A stretch of DNA of 64,000 bases from Paracoccus seriniphilus (GCF_028553745.1 NZ_CP067130.1:186001-250000), one strand, 5' to 3'; shown: positions 17,876 through 27,305, counted from the first letter of the stretch. Numbers and translations: made by a program. The notes: a model not told the origin generated them from the letters alone.

Positions 17876-19866
17876 GCTGCGGCTCCTTTTGCTTCGGTCG
17901 CGGCGACCACTTCGGCCGGGACGTAGTAATCACGGTTGTAGTTGAAGGTATGGCCGATCCCGATGGCGAGCATTGCCCCAAAGCTGACGATGGCAAGCCA
18001 CCAGATGTACCAGACCATGGCAAAGCCGAAGACCAGCGCAAAGGCCGAGACCAGCACTCCTGTCGCCGTGCCCTTTGGCATATGGATCGGATGGTAGTTT
18101 TCCGACCACCGGAAGCCTTCCTGTTTCATCCGCCAGAACTCGTCGCGCCCGCGCACATGGATGTCTTGTGGAAAGTTGTAGGGCGCGGGCGGGGATTGCG
18201 TGGCCCATTCCAGCGTGCGGGCATCCCAGGGATCTCCGCCACAGGCCAGCCGCTTGCGATCGCGGATCGAGACATAGAAGCCGACAAAGGTCGAGACGAT
18301 GCCCAGCAGGATCAGCACGGCCCCGAAGGCCGCGACGATGAAATAGGGCTGCCATGCCGGGTCGGGATATTGGTTGACGCGTCGCGTCGCCCCCATCAGC
18401 CCCAGCGCGTAAAGCGGCATGAAGGCGAAGTAAAAGCCCGAGAACCAGAACCAGAAGCTGCGCTTGCCCCATTTGTCGTCCAGCCTGAAGCCAAAGGCCT
18501 TGGGCCACCAATAGCTGACCGCCGCATAGACGCCAAAGACGACCCCGCCGATGATCACATTGTGGAAATGCGCGATCAGGAACAGCGTGTTGTGAAGCTG
18601 GAAGTCGACCGGCGGGACGGCCAGCATGACGCCGGTCATGCCGCCGATGGTGAAGGTGACCAGGAAACCCAGCGCCCAATACATCGGCAATTCCAGGCGC
18701 ACCCGGCCCTTGTACATGGTGAACAGCCAGTTGAAGATCTTCACCCCGGTCGGGATCGAGATGATCATCGTCGAGATGCCGAAGAAGGTGTTGACGCTGG
18801 CACCCGAGCCCATCGTGAAGAAGTGGTGCAGCCAGACGATGAAGGACAGCACCATGATGCAGGCCGTGGCCCAGACCATGGTCTTGTAGCCAAACAGCGG
18901 CTTGCCCGAGAAGGTCGCGACGATCTCGGAGATCACGCCGAAGATCGGAATGATCAGGATATAGACCTCCGGGTGGCCCCAGATCCAGATCAGGTTGATA
19001 TACATCATCGGGTTGCCACCAAAGTCATTGGTGAAGAAATGCATCCCGAAGTAGCGGTCCAGAGTCAGCAGCGCGAGCGTCGCGGTCAGAACCGGGAAGG
19101 ACACCACGATCAGCACGTTGGTTGCCAGGGCGGTCCAGGTGAATACCGGCATGTCCATCATCTTCATGCCCGGCGCGCGCATCTTCAGGATGGTCGCGAT
19201 CAGGTTGATGCCCGAAAGTGTCGTGCCGACCCCGGCGATCTGCAGCGACCAGAGATAGTAGTCCATCCCCGGCCCGGTGCTGAAGGCCGATCCCGACAGC
19301 GGCGGAAAGGCCAGCCAGCCGACACGTGCGAACTCACCGATGAACAGCGAGATGTTCACCAGCAGCGCGCCGGCCACCGTCATCCAGAAGGAAAAATTGT
19401 TCAGGAAGGGAAAGGCGACGTCGCGTGCACCGATCTGCGTCGGCATGACATAGTTCATGATGCCGGTGACAAAGGCCATCGCCACGAAGAAGATCATGAT
19501 GACACCATGGGCGGTGAACACCTGGTCAAAGTGATGGGGCGGCAGATAGCCTTCGGCGCCGCCTGCGGCCATGGCCTGCTGCGCGCGCATCATCAGCGCA
19601 TCGGCGAAGCCGCGCACCATCATGATGAACCCCAGCACCATATACATGATGCCGATCTTCTTGTGATCGACCGAGGTCACCCAGTCGCGCCACAGCGGCC
19701 CCCACAGCCGATAGCGGGTCATCAGCGCCAGCACCAGCAGACCACCCAGCGCCACCGCGATGAATGTGCCGACAAGAATGGGCTCGTGATAGGGAATCCA
19801 GTCAAGGGTGAGCCGACCGAAGATGGGCGACAGCACCTCTGGAGCGTTCAGCGGGTCAGTGGACAT
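17872..19866 (-). CDS. cyoB: Cytochrome o-type ubiquinol oxidase subunit I
   Basis: 664 residues from the ATG at 19866; the frame is open 132 nt further but the extra residues are a Pro/Arg-rich shadow of cyoA. This is the catalytic haem-copper subunit with about 15 membrane helices. [17 protein letters not shown] holds the CuB histidine cross-linked to tyrosine, WLHHFFTMG the other CuB histidines, and [11 protein letters not shown] and HFHNVIIGG the haem ligands and neighbours. The protein lacks nothing expected. It reduces O2 to water with quinol electrons and pumps protons. Start overlaps cyoA by 11 nt. Confidence 0.95.
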   Translation of the reverse strand: MSTDPLNAPEVLSPIFGRLTLDWIPYHEPILVGTFIAVALGGLLVLALMTRYRLWGPLWRDWVTSVDHKKIGIMYMVLGFIMMVRGFADALMMRAQQAMAAGGAEGYLPPHHFDQVFTAHGVIMIFFVAMAFVTGIMNYVMPTQIGARDVAFPFLNNFSFWMTVAGALLVNISLFIGEFARVGWLAFPPLSGSAFSTGPGMDYYLWSLQIAGVGTTLSGINLIATILKMRAPGMKMMDMPVFTWTALATNVLIVVSFPVLTATLALLTLDRYFGMHFFTNDFGGNPMMYINLIWIWGHPEVYILIIPIFGVISEIVATFSGKPLFGYKTMVWATACIMVLSFIVWLHHFFTMGSGASVNTFFGISTMIISIPTGVKIFNWLFTMYKGRVRLELPMYWALGFLVTFTIGGMTGVMLAVPPVDFQLHNTLFLIAHFHNVIIGGVVFGVYAAVSYWWPKAFGFRLDDKWGKRSFWFWFSGFYFAFMPLYALGLMGATRRVNQYPDPAWQPYFIVAAFGAVLILLGIVSTFVGFYVSIRDRKRLACGGDPWDARTLEWATQSPPAPYNFPQDIHVRGRDEFWRMKQEGFRWSENYHPIHMPKGTATGVLVSAFALVFGFAMVWYIWWLAIVSFGAMLAIGIGHTFNYNRDYYVPAEVVAATEAKGAAA

Positions 19867-20944
19867 GGGTGACGGCCTCCATCTGCGTGGATCTGCGTGC
19901 GGAAGTGCTGAGGGGCTGGTCAGCCGCGCCGGGGGCGGCGGCGTGAATCGCCCTCGGTTCGGGGGCGGGCAGCGCGATCGGATTGCCCAACCCGTCAATG
20001 GCGCGTTCGCGGTCGTGGCTGTAGGCTGCCGCGTCAGGGATGCCGGCGATGCCGCCGCCGCCCATCTTGTCCTGCATCATCATGTGGCCCATGCAGACCT
20101 TGCCCTCTTCGACACACATCTCGACGATGCGATTGAACAACCCGTCCTCGACCGAGGCGTAATGGCTGACCGGGTCGGCGATGCTGGGCTTTTCCAGATC
20201 CAGATAGCTGATGCGGTCAAGGCTCTGGCCTTCGGCCCTGACCCCTTCGACCCATTTGCCGAAGTCCTGTTCGGACATGGCCAGCGTATCAAAGGTCATG
20301 CGCGAAAAGCCCGGACCGGAATAATGCGCGGCGCGGCCCGGGAATGTGCCGGTGGAATCCGCGATCAGGTGAAGCTGGGTTTCCATCCCGGCCATCGAAT
20401 AGACCATGCCGCCAAGGGCCGGGATCGACAGGGTGTTCATCACCGTCGCCGAAGTAAGATGGAAATTCACCGGGTGACCGACGGGAATCGCCAGTTCGTT
20501 GACCGAGGCAATCCCCAGTTCGGGATAGATGAACAGCCATTTCCAGTCGAGCGAGACGGCCTGGACCTCGATGGGCGCACCTGCATCAAGGTGATCAAGC
20601 GGGCGATAGGGATCAAGGCGATGGGTATACACATAGGTGTAATAGCCAAGCGCGGCGATGATCAGGACCGGAACGCCCCAGATCACGACTTCGATCTTGT
20701 TGGAATGTTGAAAGGACGGGTCATAATCCGTCAGGTCCTGACGGTCGGCGCGGTATTTCAACGGGAAATACAGGATCATGACCAGAACGGGGATGATGAT
20801 GATCAGCATGAGAAGGGTGGAAATGATCAGGAGATTGCGCTCCTGACCACCCACCCAGCCCTGCGGCGAGAGGATGTCATACTGACAGCCGGAAAGCACA
20901 AATGCGCCCGCCAATGCCAGCAGGAGTTTGGAATGTTTCAACAA
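19856..20944 (-). CDS. cyoA: Cytochrome o-type ubiquinol oxidase subunit II
   Basis: 362 residues. A lipoprotein signal peptide ends in the lipobox LSGC (Cys20). Two membrane helices follow (about 38-60 and 83-105), then a periplasmic cupredoxin domain. The CuA cysteine pair of cytochrome c oxidases is absent, so it is the quinol-oxidising type. The tail after about residue 290 is long and Ala/Pro-rich. First gene of the cyoABCD-surf1 operon; a perfect FNR-type box lies 152 nt upstream. No haem O synthase gene (cyoE) is next to it. Confidence 0.95.
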   Translation of the reverse strand: MLKHSKLLLALAGAFVLSGCQYDILSPQGWVGGQERNLLIISTLLMLIIIIPVLVMILYFPLKYRADRQDLTDYDPSFQHSNKIEVVIWGVPVLIIAALGYYTYVYTHRLDPYRPLDHLDAGAPIEVQAVSLDWKWLFIYPELGIASVNELAIPVGHPVNFHLTSATVMNTLSIPALGGMVYSMAGMETQLHLIADSTGTFPGRAAHYSGPGFSRMTFDTLAMSEQDFGKWVEGVRAEGQSLDRISYLDLEKPSIADPVSHYASVEDGLFNRIVEMCVEEGKVCMGHMMMQDKMGGGGIAGIPDAAAYSHDRERAIDGLGNPIALPAPEPRAIHAAAPGAADQPLSTSARRSTQMEAVTHVH

Positions 20945-21001
20945 ATGCGTGCCTCTGTTTTTCTTTCCGTCACCTGCGGGACGGCGAGGTCACCGGCAGA
21001 G

Positions 21002-21035
21002 CGGAACACGGGTTACGAACCGGAACACGAGTTAC
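21002..21035 (-). promoter_or_regulatory. Direct repeat upstream of cyoA
   Basis: CGGAACACGGGTTAC at 21002-21016 and CGGAACACGAGTTAC at 21021-21035 differ at one base and are 19 nt apart, 58-91 nt before the cyoA start. Spacing of nearly two helical turns suggests a binding site for a dimeric or cooperative regulator; none is identified. Confidence 0.4.
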
Positions 21036-21095
21036 AGGGGCGCCCTACGCCCATCGGCGGGGGAATTTCTCCGTGACGTTTTGACGCATAAGCCA

Positions 21096-21109
21096 TTGAT
21101 CTGCATCAA
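21096..21109 (-). promoter_or_regulatory. FNR/FnrL-type binding site upstream of cyoA
   Basis: TTGATCTGCATCAA fits the FNR consensus TTGAT-N4-ATCAA exactly. It lies 152 nt before the cyoA start, far enough that the promoter would sit between. FNR-type control of quinol oxidase expression is known in Paracoccus; repression under low oxygen is the likely sense. Confidence 0.7.
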
Positions 21110-21447
21110 TTCCCGGAAAGTTGAATCATCTTCACACTTCCGTGCGTCCTGATGCCCGGAATTTCGACAGCAGCGGATGGCCATGCCCGGCTGACCGGCA
21201 GAGGCCGTGTTGCATGGCGGTCGCGTGCCTTGTCGGGCCGTCGCGATCACGGGCGGTCATGGTTCGGGAAAGGTCGCTGGCCTGAAAGGGCATCTGCGGG
21301 CCGGAACGACGATGTGTGCCGGGCATTTCCTGGCCAGCCCCGGGTGTGGTGGTCGCAGGGCGCGGGCATCAGCGCATATCGCGGTTGTCATCCGCCCCGC
21401 AACGCCGGTGTCGACGCGGGGCGGGTGGTCAGCTTGGCAGGGGTGGT
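21110..21447. other. Intergenic region
   Basis: About 340 nt between the FNR box and the end of the beta-hydroxyacid dehydrogenase gene. Open frames are short, lack ribosome sites and have no recognisable features. Nothing further was found. Confidence 0.4.
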
Positions 21448-22329
21448 TCAGCCCCCGGGCCTTTGGCGAAAGATATGCGACAGTTCGGGCAGATAGGCCT
21501 GTCCGTATCCGCTCTGAACCGCCGAGGTGATCGCGTCATGCACGCCATCGGCAATGGTCTTTCGCGCCCCGGCCTGTTCGGACATCATGCGATAATAGTC
21601 GATGTCCTTCAGGGCGTTGCTGATGAAGAAGGGCAGTGCTTCGCTGTTGCCATCGGTGATGAAGGGGGCCATGCGGTCAAGCGCAACGCTGGCCCCGCCA
21701 CCCTTGGCGAGAATCTCGACAAAGCGATTGGCATCGACGCCGGCATCAGCGGCCTGGGCGGCGGCCTCGGCCAGCAGGGTCATGAAGCCGACCGAGATAT
21801 AATTGTGCAGCAGTTTCAGCCGGTGGCCGGTGCCAAGCGGGCCGACATGTTCGACAGTTTCGGTGAATGCGTCCAGAACCGGGCGCACCCTGTCCAGAAC
21901 TGCGGGGTCGCCTCCGACCAACAGGTTCAGCGTGCCCTCATGGGCGTGTTGGGCCGTTCGTGTCATCGGTGCATCCAGGAACGCGCCCCCGACGGCCGTC
22001 ACGGCGGCGCCCATGCGGATGGTCGATTCCGGCAGGGCGGTCGAACAGTCCACCACGACCGTTCCCGGCTGCAGCCCGGCAATGACCCCATCGGTGCCGG
22101 TCACGATCGCCTCGACCTGGGGCGATCCGGTCACGCAGAGGATGACAACCTCCGAGGCCGCGGCGACCTCGGCCGGGGTCGCGCGGGCCTTCCCGCCAAG
22201 AGACAGGATCTCGTCCACCGGCTGGTTCCCCGGATGGTCAAGGAAGGACAGCGCGAATCCTCCCCGTCCCAAGACGTTGCGCGCAATGCCATGGCCCATC
22301 AGCCCGACGCCGATCAATCCTACGTTCAT
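21448..22329 (-). CDS. Beta-hydroxyacid dehydrogenase (3-hydroxyisobutyrate dehydrogenase family)
   Basis: 293 residues from the ATG at 22329, which has GGAGGA 6 nt upstream; a start seven codons earlier lacks this. The N-terminal NAD(P) motif is GLIGVGLMGHGIARNVL, the substrate motif FLDAPMTRTAQHAHEGTL replaces the usual DAPVSGG, and the catalytic lysine is in GTGHRLKLLHNY (about residue 165). This variant resembles threonate, tartronate-semialdehyde or sulfolactaldehyde reductases more than true 3-hydroxyisobutyrate dehydrogenase. Shares an upstream motif with the two dehydrogenases at 23669 and 25581. Confidence 0.87.
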   Translation of the reverse strand: MNVGLIGVGLMGHGIARNVLGRGGFALSFLDHPGNQPVDEILSLGGKARATPAEVAAASEVVILCVTGSPQVEAIVTGTDGVIAGLQPGTVVVDCSTALPESTIRMGAAVTAVGGAFLDAPMTRTAQHAHEGTLNLLVGGDPAVLDRVRPVLDAFTETVEHVGPLGTGHRLKLLHNYISVGFMTLLAEAAAQAADAGVDANRFVEILAKGGGASVALDRMAPFITDGNSEALPFFISNALKDIDYYRMMSEQAGARKTIADGVHDAITSAVQSGYGQAYLPELSHIFRQRPGG

Positions 22330-22472
22330 GTCAGTCCTCCTCCAGAGCATATGGCCCGGCCATGCGCGGCCTGCATCGGTGACGCCGCGGCCGGAAGCTG
22401 CCGGTTCCTTGCAGAATTAGCCCAGCCCGGCAGGTCAGGAAAGCGCGGGCGGCGGTTGCGCCGGGGCATTTT

Positions 22473-22498
22473 CTGACACCCCGTTCGGATTTTCTGAC
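22473..22498 (+). promoter_or_regulatory. Shared promoter motif, copy 1
   Basis: A 26-nt sequence starting CTGACACCC and containing GTTCGGAT, ending TGAC, 144 nt upstream of the beta-hydroxyacid dehydrogenase start. Closely similar 26-nt sequences occur at 25232-25257 and 25435-25460. Candidate site for the LysR protein encoded at 22747. Confidence 0.5.
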
Positions 22499-22524
22499 CG
22501 GATCCGGCGGAAAGACGCTTCGTG

Positions 22525-22680
22525 CCCCAGAGCCTGGCGGTGGTGGTGATTTCGTCCTGGCTGCCTGAGATCATGGCGGTGTCGGATCGTATCCTTGTTG
22601 CGAAGCGTGGCAAGATCGTGGAAGAGATACTTGCCTCTCAGGCATCGGAAGAGAAGATCATGTTCGCGGCGGTGCATTGA
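22525..22680 (+). pseudogene. Remnant of a sugar ABC transporter ATPase (C-terminal tail)
   Basis: Translation in the frame ending with the stop at 22678-22680 gives SLAVVVISSWLPEIMAVSD followed by RILVAKRGKIVEEI and SEEKIMFAAVH. This matches the C-terminal end of RbsA/MglA-type ATPases (SSELPEV, DRI, G-IV, E-I-AA). The first about 450 residues are gone. It has no start signal and is now part of the gap between two divergent genes. Confidence 0.7.
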
Positions 22681-22746
22681 TGCCGTGACAGTCATGCAGC
22701 CCTGAAGGCGGTTCCGCGATTCATGCGGAAAGGAGAACCAAGGGCG

Positions 22747-23655
22747 ATGAGTGCAAGCAATATCAATCTGAAACTTCTGCAGACCTTTCAGCTGGCGGCA
22801 GAACATGGCAGCTTTCGCCGCGCGGCCGAAGAGAGCAACCGCTCGCCCTCGGCCGTGTCGATGCAGATCAGGGATCTGGAGGAACAGATTGGTGTCAGCC
22901 TTTTCGTGCGCACGCCGCAATCGGCCAATCTGACCCCCTCGGGCGCGATCCTTTACGAGCAGGTGCGCATGGCGATGGCGGGCGTGCAGGCCGGGCTTGA
23001 CCGGCTGTCGGATGTCGCGGCACAGCGGCGCAGCCATGTCAGCATCGGCTGCGCCCCGACCCTGGCCGCGACCCGCCTGGGCAATATCCTTGCCACCTTC
23101 AAGCTGCGCTATCCGCGCTCGGTCATCAATCTCAAGGAAACGCCGCCGATGGATGCGCTGACCTTCCTGCGCGAACAGCAGGTCGAGCTTTATGTCGGAC
23201 CCGAAGTTCCCAACATGTCGGATTTCCATTTCGAACCGATCCTGAAAGACCGTTTCGCGGTATGCATTCCGGCGGAATTCGATGAAGGGGCCGCGTCGTT
23301 TTCCCTGGCCGATATCGCCTCTTTCCCGCTGATCGTGCTGGACCGGCAGACGGCGGCGCGGGGGCTGCTGGACCGGATCAGCGGCGATCTGGATCTGAAT
23401 ATCCAGTATGAGGTGCAATATGCCTATACGGCGATCACCCTGGCGGCGGCCGGGCTGGGGGTTGCTGTGGTCCCCTTTATCGCGGTGCCGATGCTGCCGA
23501 CCAGCGCATTCCGGGTCCTGCCATTGACGGATGAGGGCGCCGAGCGCGCGGTGGGGATCATCACCGCGCGTGGCCATGTGCCTCACAATTACTCGCAACA
23601 GCTGATGGATCTGATCCGCACCGAGCTGGGCCGTAGCGGAGCTGTTGCCCCGTAA
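22747..23655 (+). CDS. LysR-family transcriptional regulator
   Basis: 302 residues from the ATG at 22747 (AAAGGAG ribosome site 12 nt upstream). The N-terminal winged helix (about 5-65: LKLLQTFQLAAEHGSFRRAA, NRSPSAVSMQIRDLEEQIG) is intact, and a periplasmic-binding-like effector domain follows (about 95-295). It is divergent from the beta-hydroxyacid dehydrogenase and convergent with the aldehyde dehydrogenase, so it is the likely regulator of the local enzyme set and of the 26-nt motif shared by its promoters (inference). Confidence 0.92.
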   Translation: MSASNINLKLLQTFQLAAEHGSFRRAAEESNRSPSAVSMQIRDLEEQIGVSLFVRTPQSANLTPSGAILYEQVRMAMAGVQAGLDRLSDVAAQRRSHVSIGCAPTLAATRLGNILATFKLRYPRSVINLKETPPMDALTFLREQQVELYVGPEVPNMSDFHFEPILKDRFAVCIPAEFDEGAASFSLADIASFPLIVLDRQTAARGLLDRISGDLDLNIQYEVQYAYTAITLAAAGLGVAVVPFIAVPMLPTSAFRVLPLTDEGAERAVGIITARGHVPHNYSQQLMDLIRTELGRSGAVAP

Positions 23656-23668
23656 GGGCGGGCCGGGG

Positions 23669-25156
23669 CTAGTCGGTGTTGATCCAGATCGCCTTGGTGT
23701 CGAGATATTCTTCCATGTGCTCGGTCCCGCCTTCGCGGCCATAGCCCGACATCTTGACACCGCCGAAGGGCACGGCAGGGTCGATGGCGTGATACATGTT
23801 GACCCAGACCGATCCCGCCCTGAGCCGATGCGCCAGCTTGTGAGCGGTGCCAAGATGGGTCGTGAAGACCCCGGCGGCCAGACCATAGGGCGTGGCATTG
23901 GCGCGGGTCACCACCTCGTCAAGACTGTCAAAGGGAAGCGCAGAAATGACCGGGCCGAAAATCTCTTCCCGGGCGATCCGCATCTCGTCGGTGACGCCAC
24001 CGAAGACGGTCGGCTGGATGTAATGGCCACCGCTCAGCTCGGGGCCGGTGGCGCGGCTGCCACCGGTCAGAAGCTTGGCGCCCTCGGATGCGCCGACCGA
24101 AAGATAGGTCTCGACGCGTTCGGCCTGACGGGCCGAGATGATCGGGCCGATATCGGTGTCGGTGTCGATCCCGTGACCGATCCTGAGATTGCTGGCATAA
24201 TCAGCCACGCGGCGCAGGAACTCGTCATGGATCTCTCGCGCAACGAACAGCCGTGACCCGGCGATGCAGATCTGGCCGGAATTGGCAAAGACGGCCATGG
24301 CCGCGACCGGAACCGCCTTTTCGATATCGGCATCGCGACAGACGATGACCGGGGATTTCCCGCCCAGTTCCAGCGACACGCGTTTGAGATTTCCCGTGGC
24401 CGCCCGTGCGATGGCCTGACCCGTGGTGGTCGAGCCGGTGAACACGATCTTGTCCACGCCGGGATGTTCCGCCAGGGCCGCGCCGGCCTCGGCCCCCAGA
24501 CCGGTCACGATGTTCAGGACGCCATCGGGCAGCCCGGCTTCTTGCATGATCCTTGCGATCATCAGCACTGTCAGCGAGGCCTCTTCCGAGGGTTTCAGAA
24601 TGACGGTGCAGCCGGTCGCGATGGCGGGCGCGATTTTCCAGATCGATCCGGCGATTGGTGCATTCCAGGGGATGATCGCCCCGACCACGCCGATGGGCTC
24701 ACGCACGGTCGAGGAATAGATTTCGCCCGGAAAGGAATTGGGAATGGTCTGGCCATGGATGCTGACAGCCTGCCCCGCATAAAACCGCAGCATGCCCAGC
24801 ACACGGCGGCGATTGGCCAGGGTGCGCTGGATCGGCATGCCCATGTCCAGCGTGTCCGACAGGCACAGCCGGTCCCATTCGGCTTCGAACCGCTCGGCAA
24901 TATCCAGCAGCAGGGCCTGGCGTTCAAAGGGAGTGAATTTCGACCAGGGGCCTTCGAATGCGGCGCGCGCGGCAGACACGGCGGCGTCGATATCGCGGGC
25001 ATTGCCCCGTGGCACTGTCGCCAGCAAGGCGCCGTTGGCTGGATTGCGTGCCTCGATCACTGCGCCCGAGCCGGATTCACACCATTTCCCACCGATGAAC
25101 ATCGGGCGGAATTCGCCATTGTAAAGCGCGCTCGCGCGGTCTTGCCAGTCTTTCAT
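23669..25156 (-). CDS. NAD(P)-dependent aldehyde dehydrogenase
   Basis: 495 residues from the ATG at 25156 (AGGGGG ribosome site). Catalytic glutamate in LELGGKSPVIVC (about residue 265) and the nucleophilic cysteine in NSGQICIAGSRL (about residue 300) are both present; the NAD-binding FTGSTTTGQAI lies between the fold halves. It belongs to the betaine-aldehyde/lactaldehyde-like ALDH group, and it oxidises an aldehyde to an acid. The convergent end with the LysR gene is 13 nt away. Confidence 0.92.
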   Translation of the reverse strand: MKDWQDRASALYNGEFRPMFIGGKWCESGSGAVIEARNPANGALLATVPRGNARDIDAAVSAARAAFEGPWSKFTPFERQALLLDIAERFEAEWDRLCLSDTLDMGMPIQRTLANRRRVLGMLRFYAGQAVSIHGQTIPNSFPGEIYSSTVREPIGVVGAIIPWNAPIAGSIWKIAPAIATGCTVILKPSEEASLTVLMIARIMQEAGLPDGVLNIVTGLGAEAGAALAEHPGVDKIVFTGSTTTGQAIARAATGNLKRVSLELGGKSPVIVCRDADIEKAVPVAAMAVFANSGQICIAGSRLFVAREIHDEFLRRVADYASNLRIGHGIDTDTDIGPIISARQAERVETYLSVGASEGAKLLTGGSRATGPELSGGHYIQPTVFGGVTDEMRIAREEIFGPVISALPFDSLDEVVTRANATPYGLAAGVFTTHLGTAHKLAHRLRAGSVWVNMYHAIDPAVPFGGVKMSGYGREGGTEHMEEYLDTKAIWINTD

Positions 25157-25231
25157 AGGTTCCCCCTCATCGAGCCTCCGGTTCGGTGCCAGATCATGCG
25201 CCGGGCGCAGGGGGGGCACAAATCGGGAAAG

Positions 25232-25257
25232 CTGACACCCTGTTCAGATAATGCGAC
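25232..25257 (+). promoter_or_regulatory. Shared promoter motif, copy 2
   Basis: 26 nt beginning CTGACACCC and containing TGTTCAGATAAT, ending GAC, 76 nt before the aldehyde dehydrogenase start. It matches copy 1 at 22473 at most positions and shares TGTTCAGATAAT exactly with copy 3 at 25435. Confidence 0.55.
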
Positions 25258-25434
25258 GTCCCGTGATCCGGGCGGTCGGCCTGCGCGCTGCCGATTCTGA
25301 ATGACCGGCAATCGGTCGTCAACTGACCGGCCCCGGTGCAGCGGACATTCCGGTCTGCACGGGTCCCGACTGTTCCCCGTCACGGGCGACTGCGGCGTGG
25401 GGCATCGGCTTCCGCCCGGGTGGCGCAAGAAAAC

Positions 25435-25460
25435 CTAATCCGGTGTTCAGATAATAGGAC
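25435..25460 (+). promoter_or_regulatory. Shared promoter motif, copy 3
   Basis: 26 nt beginning CTAATCCGG and containing TGTTCAGATAAT, ending GGAC, about 120 nt before the isocitrate/isopropylmalate-type dehydrogenase start. Third copy of the motif in the promoters of this gene set. Confidence 0.55.
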
Positions 25461-25580
25461 TGTGCAACGCCTTGGCCTTTTCCCATGGTCCGGGGCAGGA
25501 ATCTTGCCATGTGTCGCAAGTCCGACAGACCGGCCCTGCGGCAGGGCCGCAACGGGCTGCGTCGGAAGGAAGGAGCAGGG

Positions 25581-26669
25581 ATGAAAGACGGTTACGAGAT
25601 TGCGGTTGTGCATGGTGATGGCATTGGCCCGGAAGTCTGTGGTGCGGCCATCGAGGTTCTGAACGCCGCGCTTGATCCCGGGGTTCTTCGCTTTGCCGAA
25701 TATCCGGCGGGGGCCGGGCATTTCCTGGCCACCGGAGAGAGCCTGCCCGAGGCAACGGTGCAGGCCTGTGGCGCGGCGGATGCGATCCTGCATGGCGCGG
25801 CCGGGCTGCCCGGTGCGGTGCATCCTGACGGGACCGAGGCAGGGGTGGATTTTTCGCTGAAGCTGCGCTTTGGGCTGGATCTCTATGCCAATATCCGCCC
25901 CATCCGCCTTTATGAGGGTGTCGAGAGCGCGCTGGCCGGAATTGCCCCCGGCGGCATAGACTATGTCATTCTGCGCGAGAACAGCGAAGGTCTTTACGCC
26001 GCGCGGGGTGCCGGATCGTTGCTGCGGGGCGATGTGGCCGTCGATACGCTTGTGCAGACCCGCGAAGGGATCGAGCGTATCGTGCGCAAGGCGTTCGAAC
26101 TGGCCCGGCTGTCGGATGGGGCCCCCGAAGATGGCGTGCGCCGCGTGACCTGTTGTGACAAGGCCAATGTCCTGCGCAGCTATGCCTTTTTCCGCGCGGT
26201 CTTTGACCGGATCGCCACGGAATTCCCCGATATCGAGGCCGAACATGCGATCGTCGATGCGATGAGCATGTATCTTGTCCAGCGCCCTGGCCATTACAAT
26301 GTCATCGTGACCGAGAACATGTTTGGCGATATCCTGTCGGACCTGGCGGCGGCCACCATCGGCGGCCTTGGCATGGCGCCTTCGGCCGAAGTGGGCGAGA
26401 GCAACGGGCTGTTCCAGCCCTCGCATGGCTCGGCCCCCGATATCGCCGGGCAGGGGATCGCCAACCCCTATGGCATGGTGCTGTCCGCGGCCTCGATGCT
26501 GGACTGGTTGGGGCACAGGCATGACGATGCCCGCCTGCTGGATGCGGCTGCGCGTATACGCCGCGCGACCGAGGAAGCATTGGCCTCGGGCTGTCTAACG
26601 ACCGATCTGAAGGGCAGCGCGACGACGCGCGCGGTGACGGATATCCTGTGTCGGGCGCTGGCTGCCTAG
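25581..26669 (+). CDS. Isocitrate/isopropylmalate dehydrogenase family protein (tartrate/malate-type)
   Basis: 362 residues from the ATG at 25581 (GGAAGGAGCAGGG ribosome site); the open frame upstream lacks support. It has VVHGDGIGPEV at the N-terminus, the metal/substrate region VTENMFGDILSDLAA (about 250-265) and the NAD-type motif SHGSAPDIAGQGIANP (about 283-298). True LeuB is normally with leuCD; here it is with a beta-hydroxyacid dehydrogenase and an aldehyde dehydrogenase, so a tartrate dehydrogenase or D-malate-type role is more likely (inference). Confidence 0.88.
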   Translation: MKDGYEIAVVHGDGIGPEVCGAAIEVLNAALDPGVLRFAEYPAGAGHFLATGESLPEATVQACGAADAILHGAAGLPGAVHPDGTEAGVDFSLKLRFGLDLYANIRPIRLYEGVESALAGIAPGGIDYVILRENSEGLYAARGAGSLLRGDVAVDTLVQTREGIERIVRKAFELARLSDGAPEDGVRRVTCCDKANVLRSYAFFRAVFDRIATEFPDIEAEHAIVDAMSMYLVQRPGHYNVIVTENMFGDILSDLAAATIGGLGMAPSAEVGESNGLFQPSHGSAPDIAGQGIANPYGMVLSAASMLDWLGHRHDDARLLDAAARIRRATEEALASGCLTTDLKGSATTRAVTDILCRALAA

Positions 26670-26705
26670 GAAATTCCCACCTTCGGCGCATCGTTAGCTG
26701 AACCG

Positions 26706-26735
26706 GGCCCGGGCATTGATGTGCGCCGGGCCTTT
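26706..26735 (+). terminator. Rho-independent terminator after the dehydrogenase
   Basis: GGCCCGG at 26706-26712 pairs with CCGGGCC at 26726-26732 and is followed by TTT. It lies 37 nt after the stop codon at 26669. Confidence 0.6.
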
Positions 26736-26778
26736 GCGTGCCGACCGATCCGCTGGGAAACCGCCCCCTGTGGCGGGA

Positions 26779-27252
26779 TCAGTCTTCCGGAAGATAGGCC
26801 TGCACATCCTTCAGAGTCCGCAGCACGAAACTTGACCGGGAATGCCGGATGCCCGGCACGTGGTACAGTTTCCGGCGCAGGAATTCCTCGTATCCGCGGG
26901 TGCCGTCCACGGCCACCTTGATCAGATAATCATATTCACCCGTGGTCAGATGCACCTCAAGAACTTCGGGCATCTTCTGCATCCGATTGCCAAAGGTCTC
27001 CAGTGTTTCGTCATCATGGCGTTCGAGAACGATCTCGATCATCACGATTTCCGCCGCACCCAGTTTGACCTGGTCCAGAATGGCGCAGTAATTCGTGATC
27101 ACGCCCTGTTGTTCAAGCCGCCGCACCCTTTGCCAGCACGGGCTGGGCGACAGGCCGATGCGTTGCGCAAGCTGGGCGTTGGATATCCGGCCATCCTTTC
27201 CAAGTTCGTGCAGAATCCGGCGATCGATCTGGTCAAGCCTGGGTTGCGACAC
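26779..27252 (-). CDS. bkdR: Lrp/AsnC-family regulator, probable bkd operon regulator
   Basis: 157 residues from the GTG at 27252, preceded by AAAGGA at a good distance; the ATG 33 nt upstream (27285) has no ribosome site and adds an untypical tail. An N-terminal HTH (about 5-60, LDQIDRRILHELGKDGRIS) is followed by a RAM/ACT-like effector domain (about 70-145). It is divergent from the bkd operon, as BkdR is in Pseudomonas, where it responds to branched-chain amino acids and activates bkd. Residues GEYDYLIKVAVDG are the family's effector-loop motif. Confidence 0.88.
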   Translation of the reverse strand: MSQPRLDQIDRRILHELGKDGRISNAQLAQRIGLSPSPCWQRVRRLEQQGVITNYCAILDQVKLGAAEIVMIEIVLERHDDETLETFGNRMQKMPEVLEVHLTTGEYDYLIKVAVDGTRGYEEFLRRKLYHVPGIRHSRSSFVLRTLKDVQAYLPED

Positions 27253-27305
27253 CTGAATGATCCTTTTGTGATAAATAAATTTCAAAGAAGATTATTCTGA
27301 AAAAA

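Noticed and set aside
17800..19872. Open frame of 690 codons antisense to cyoB
   Set aside because: Translation is His/Asp/Arg-rich shadow sequence; cyoB contains all haem and copper ligands on the other strand.
21032..21326. Small minus-strand open frames over the FNR box
   Set aside because: They overlap the regulatory region of cyoA, overlap each other in different frames and have no ribosome sites or protein features.
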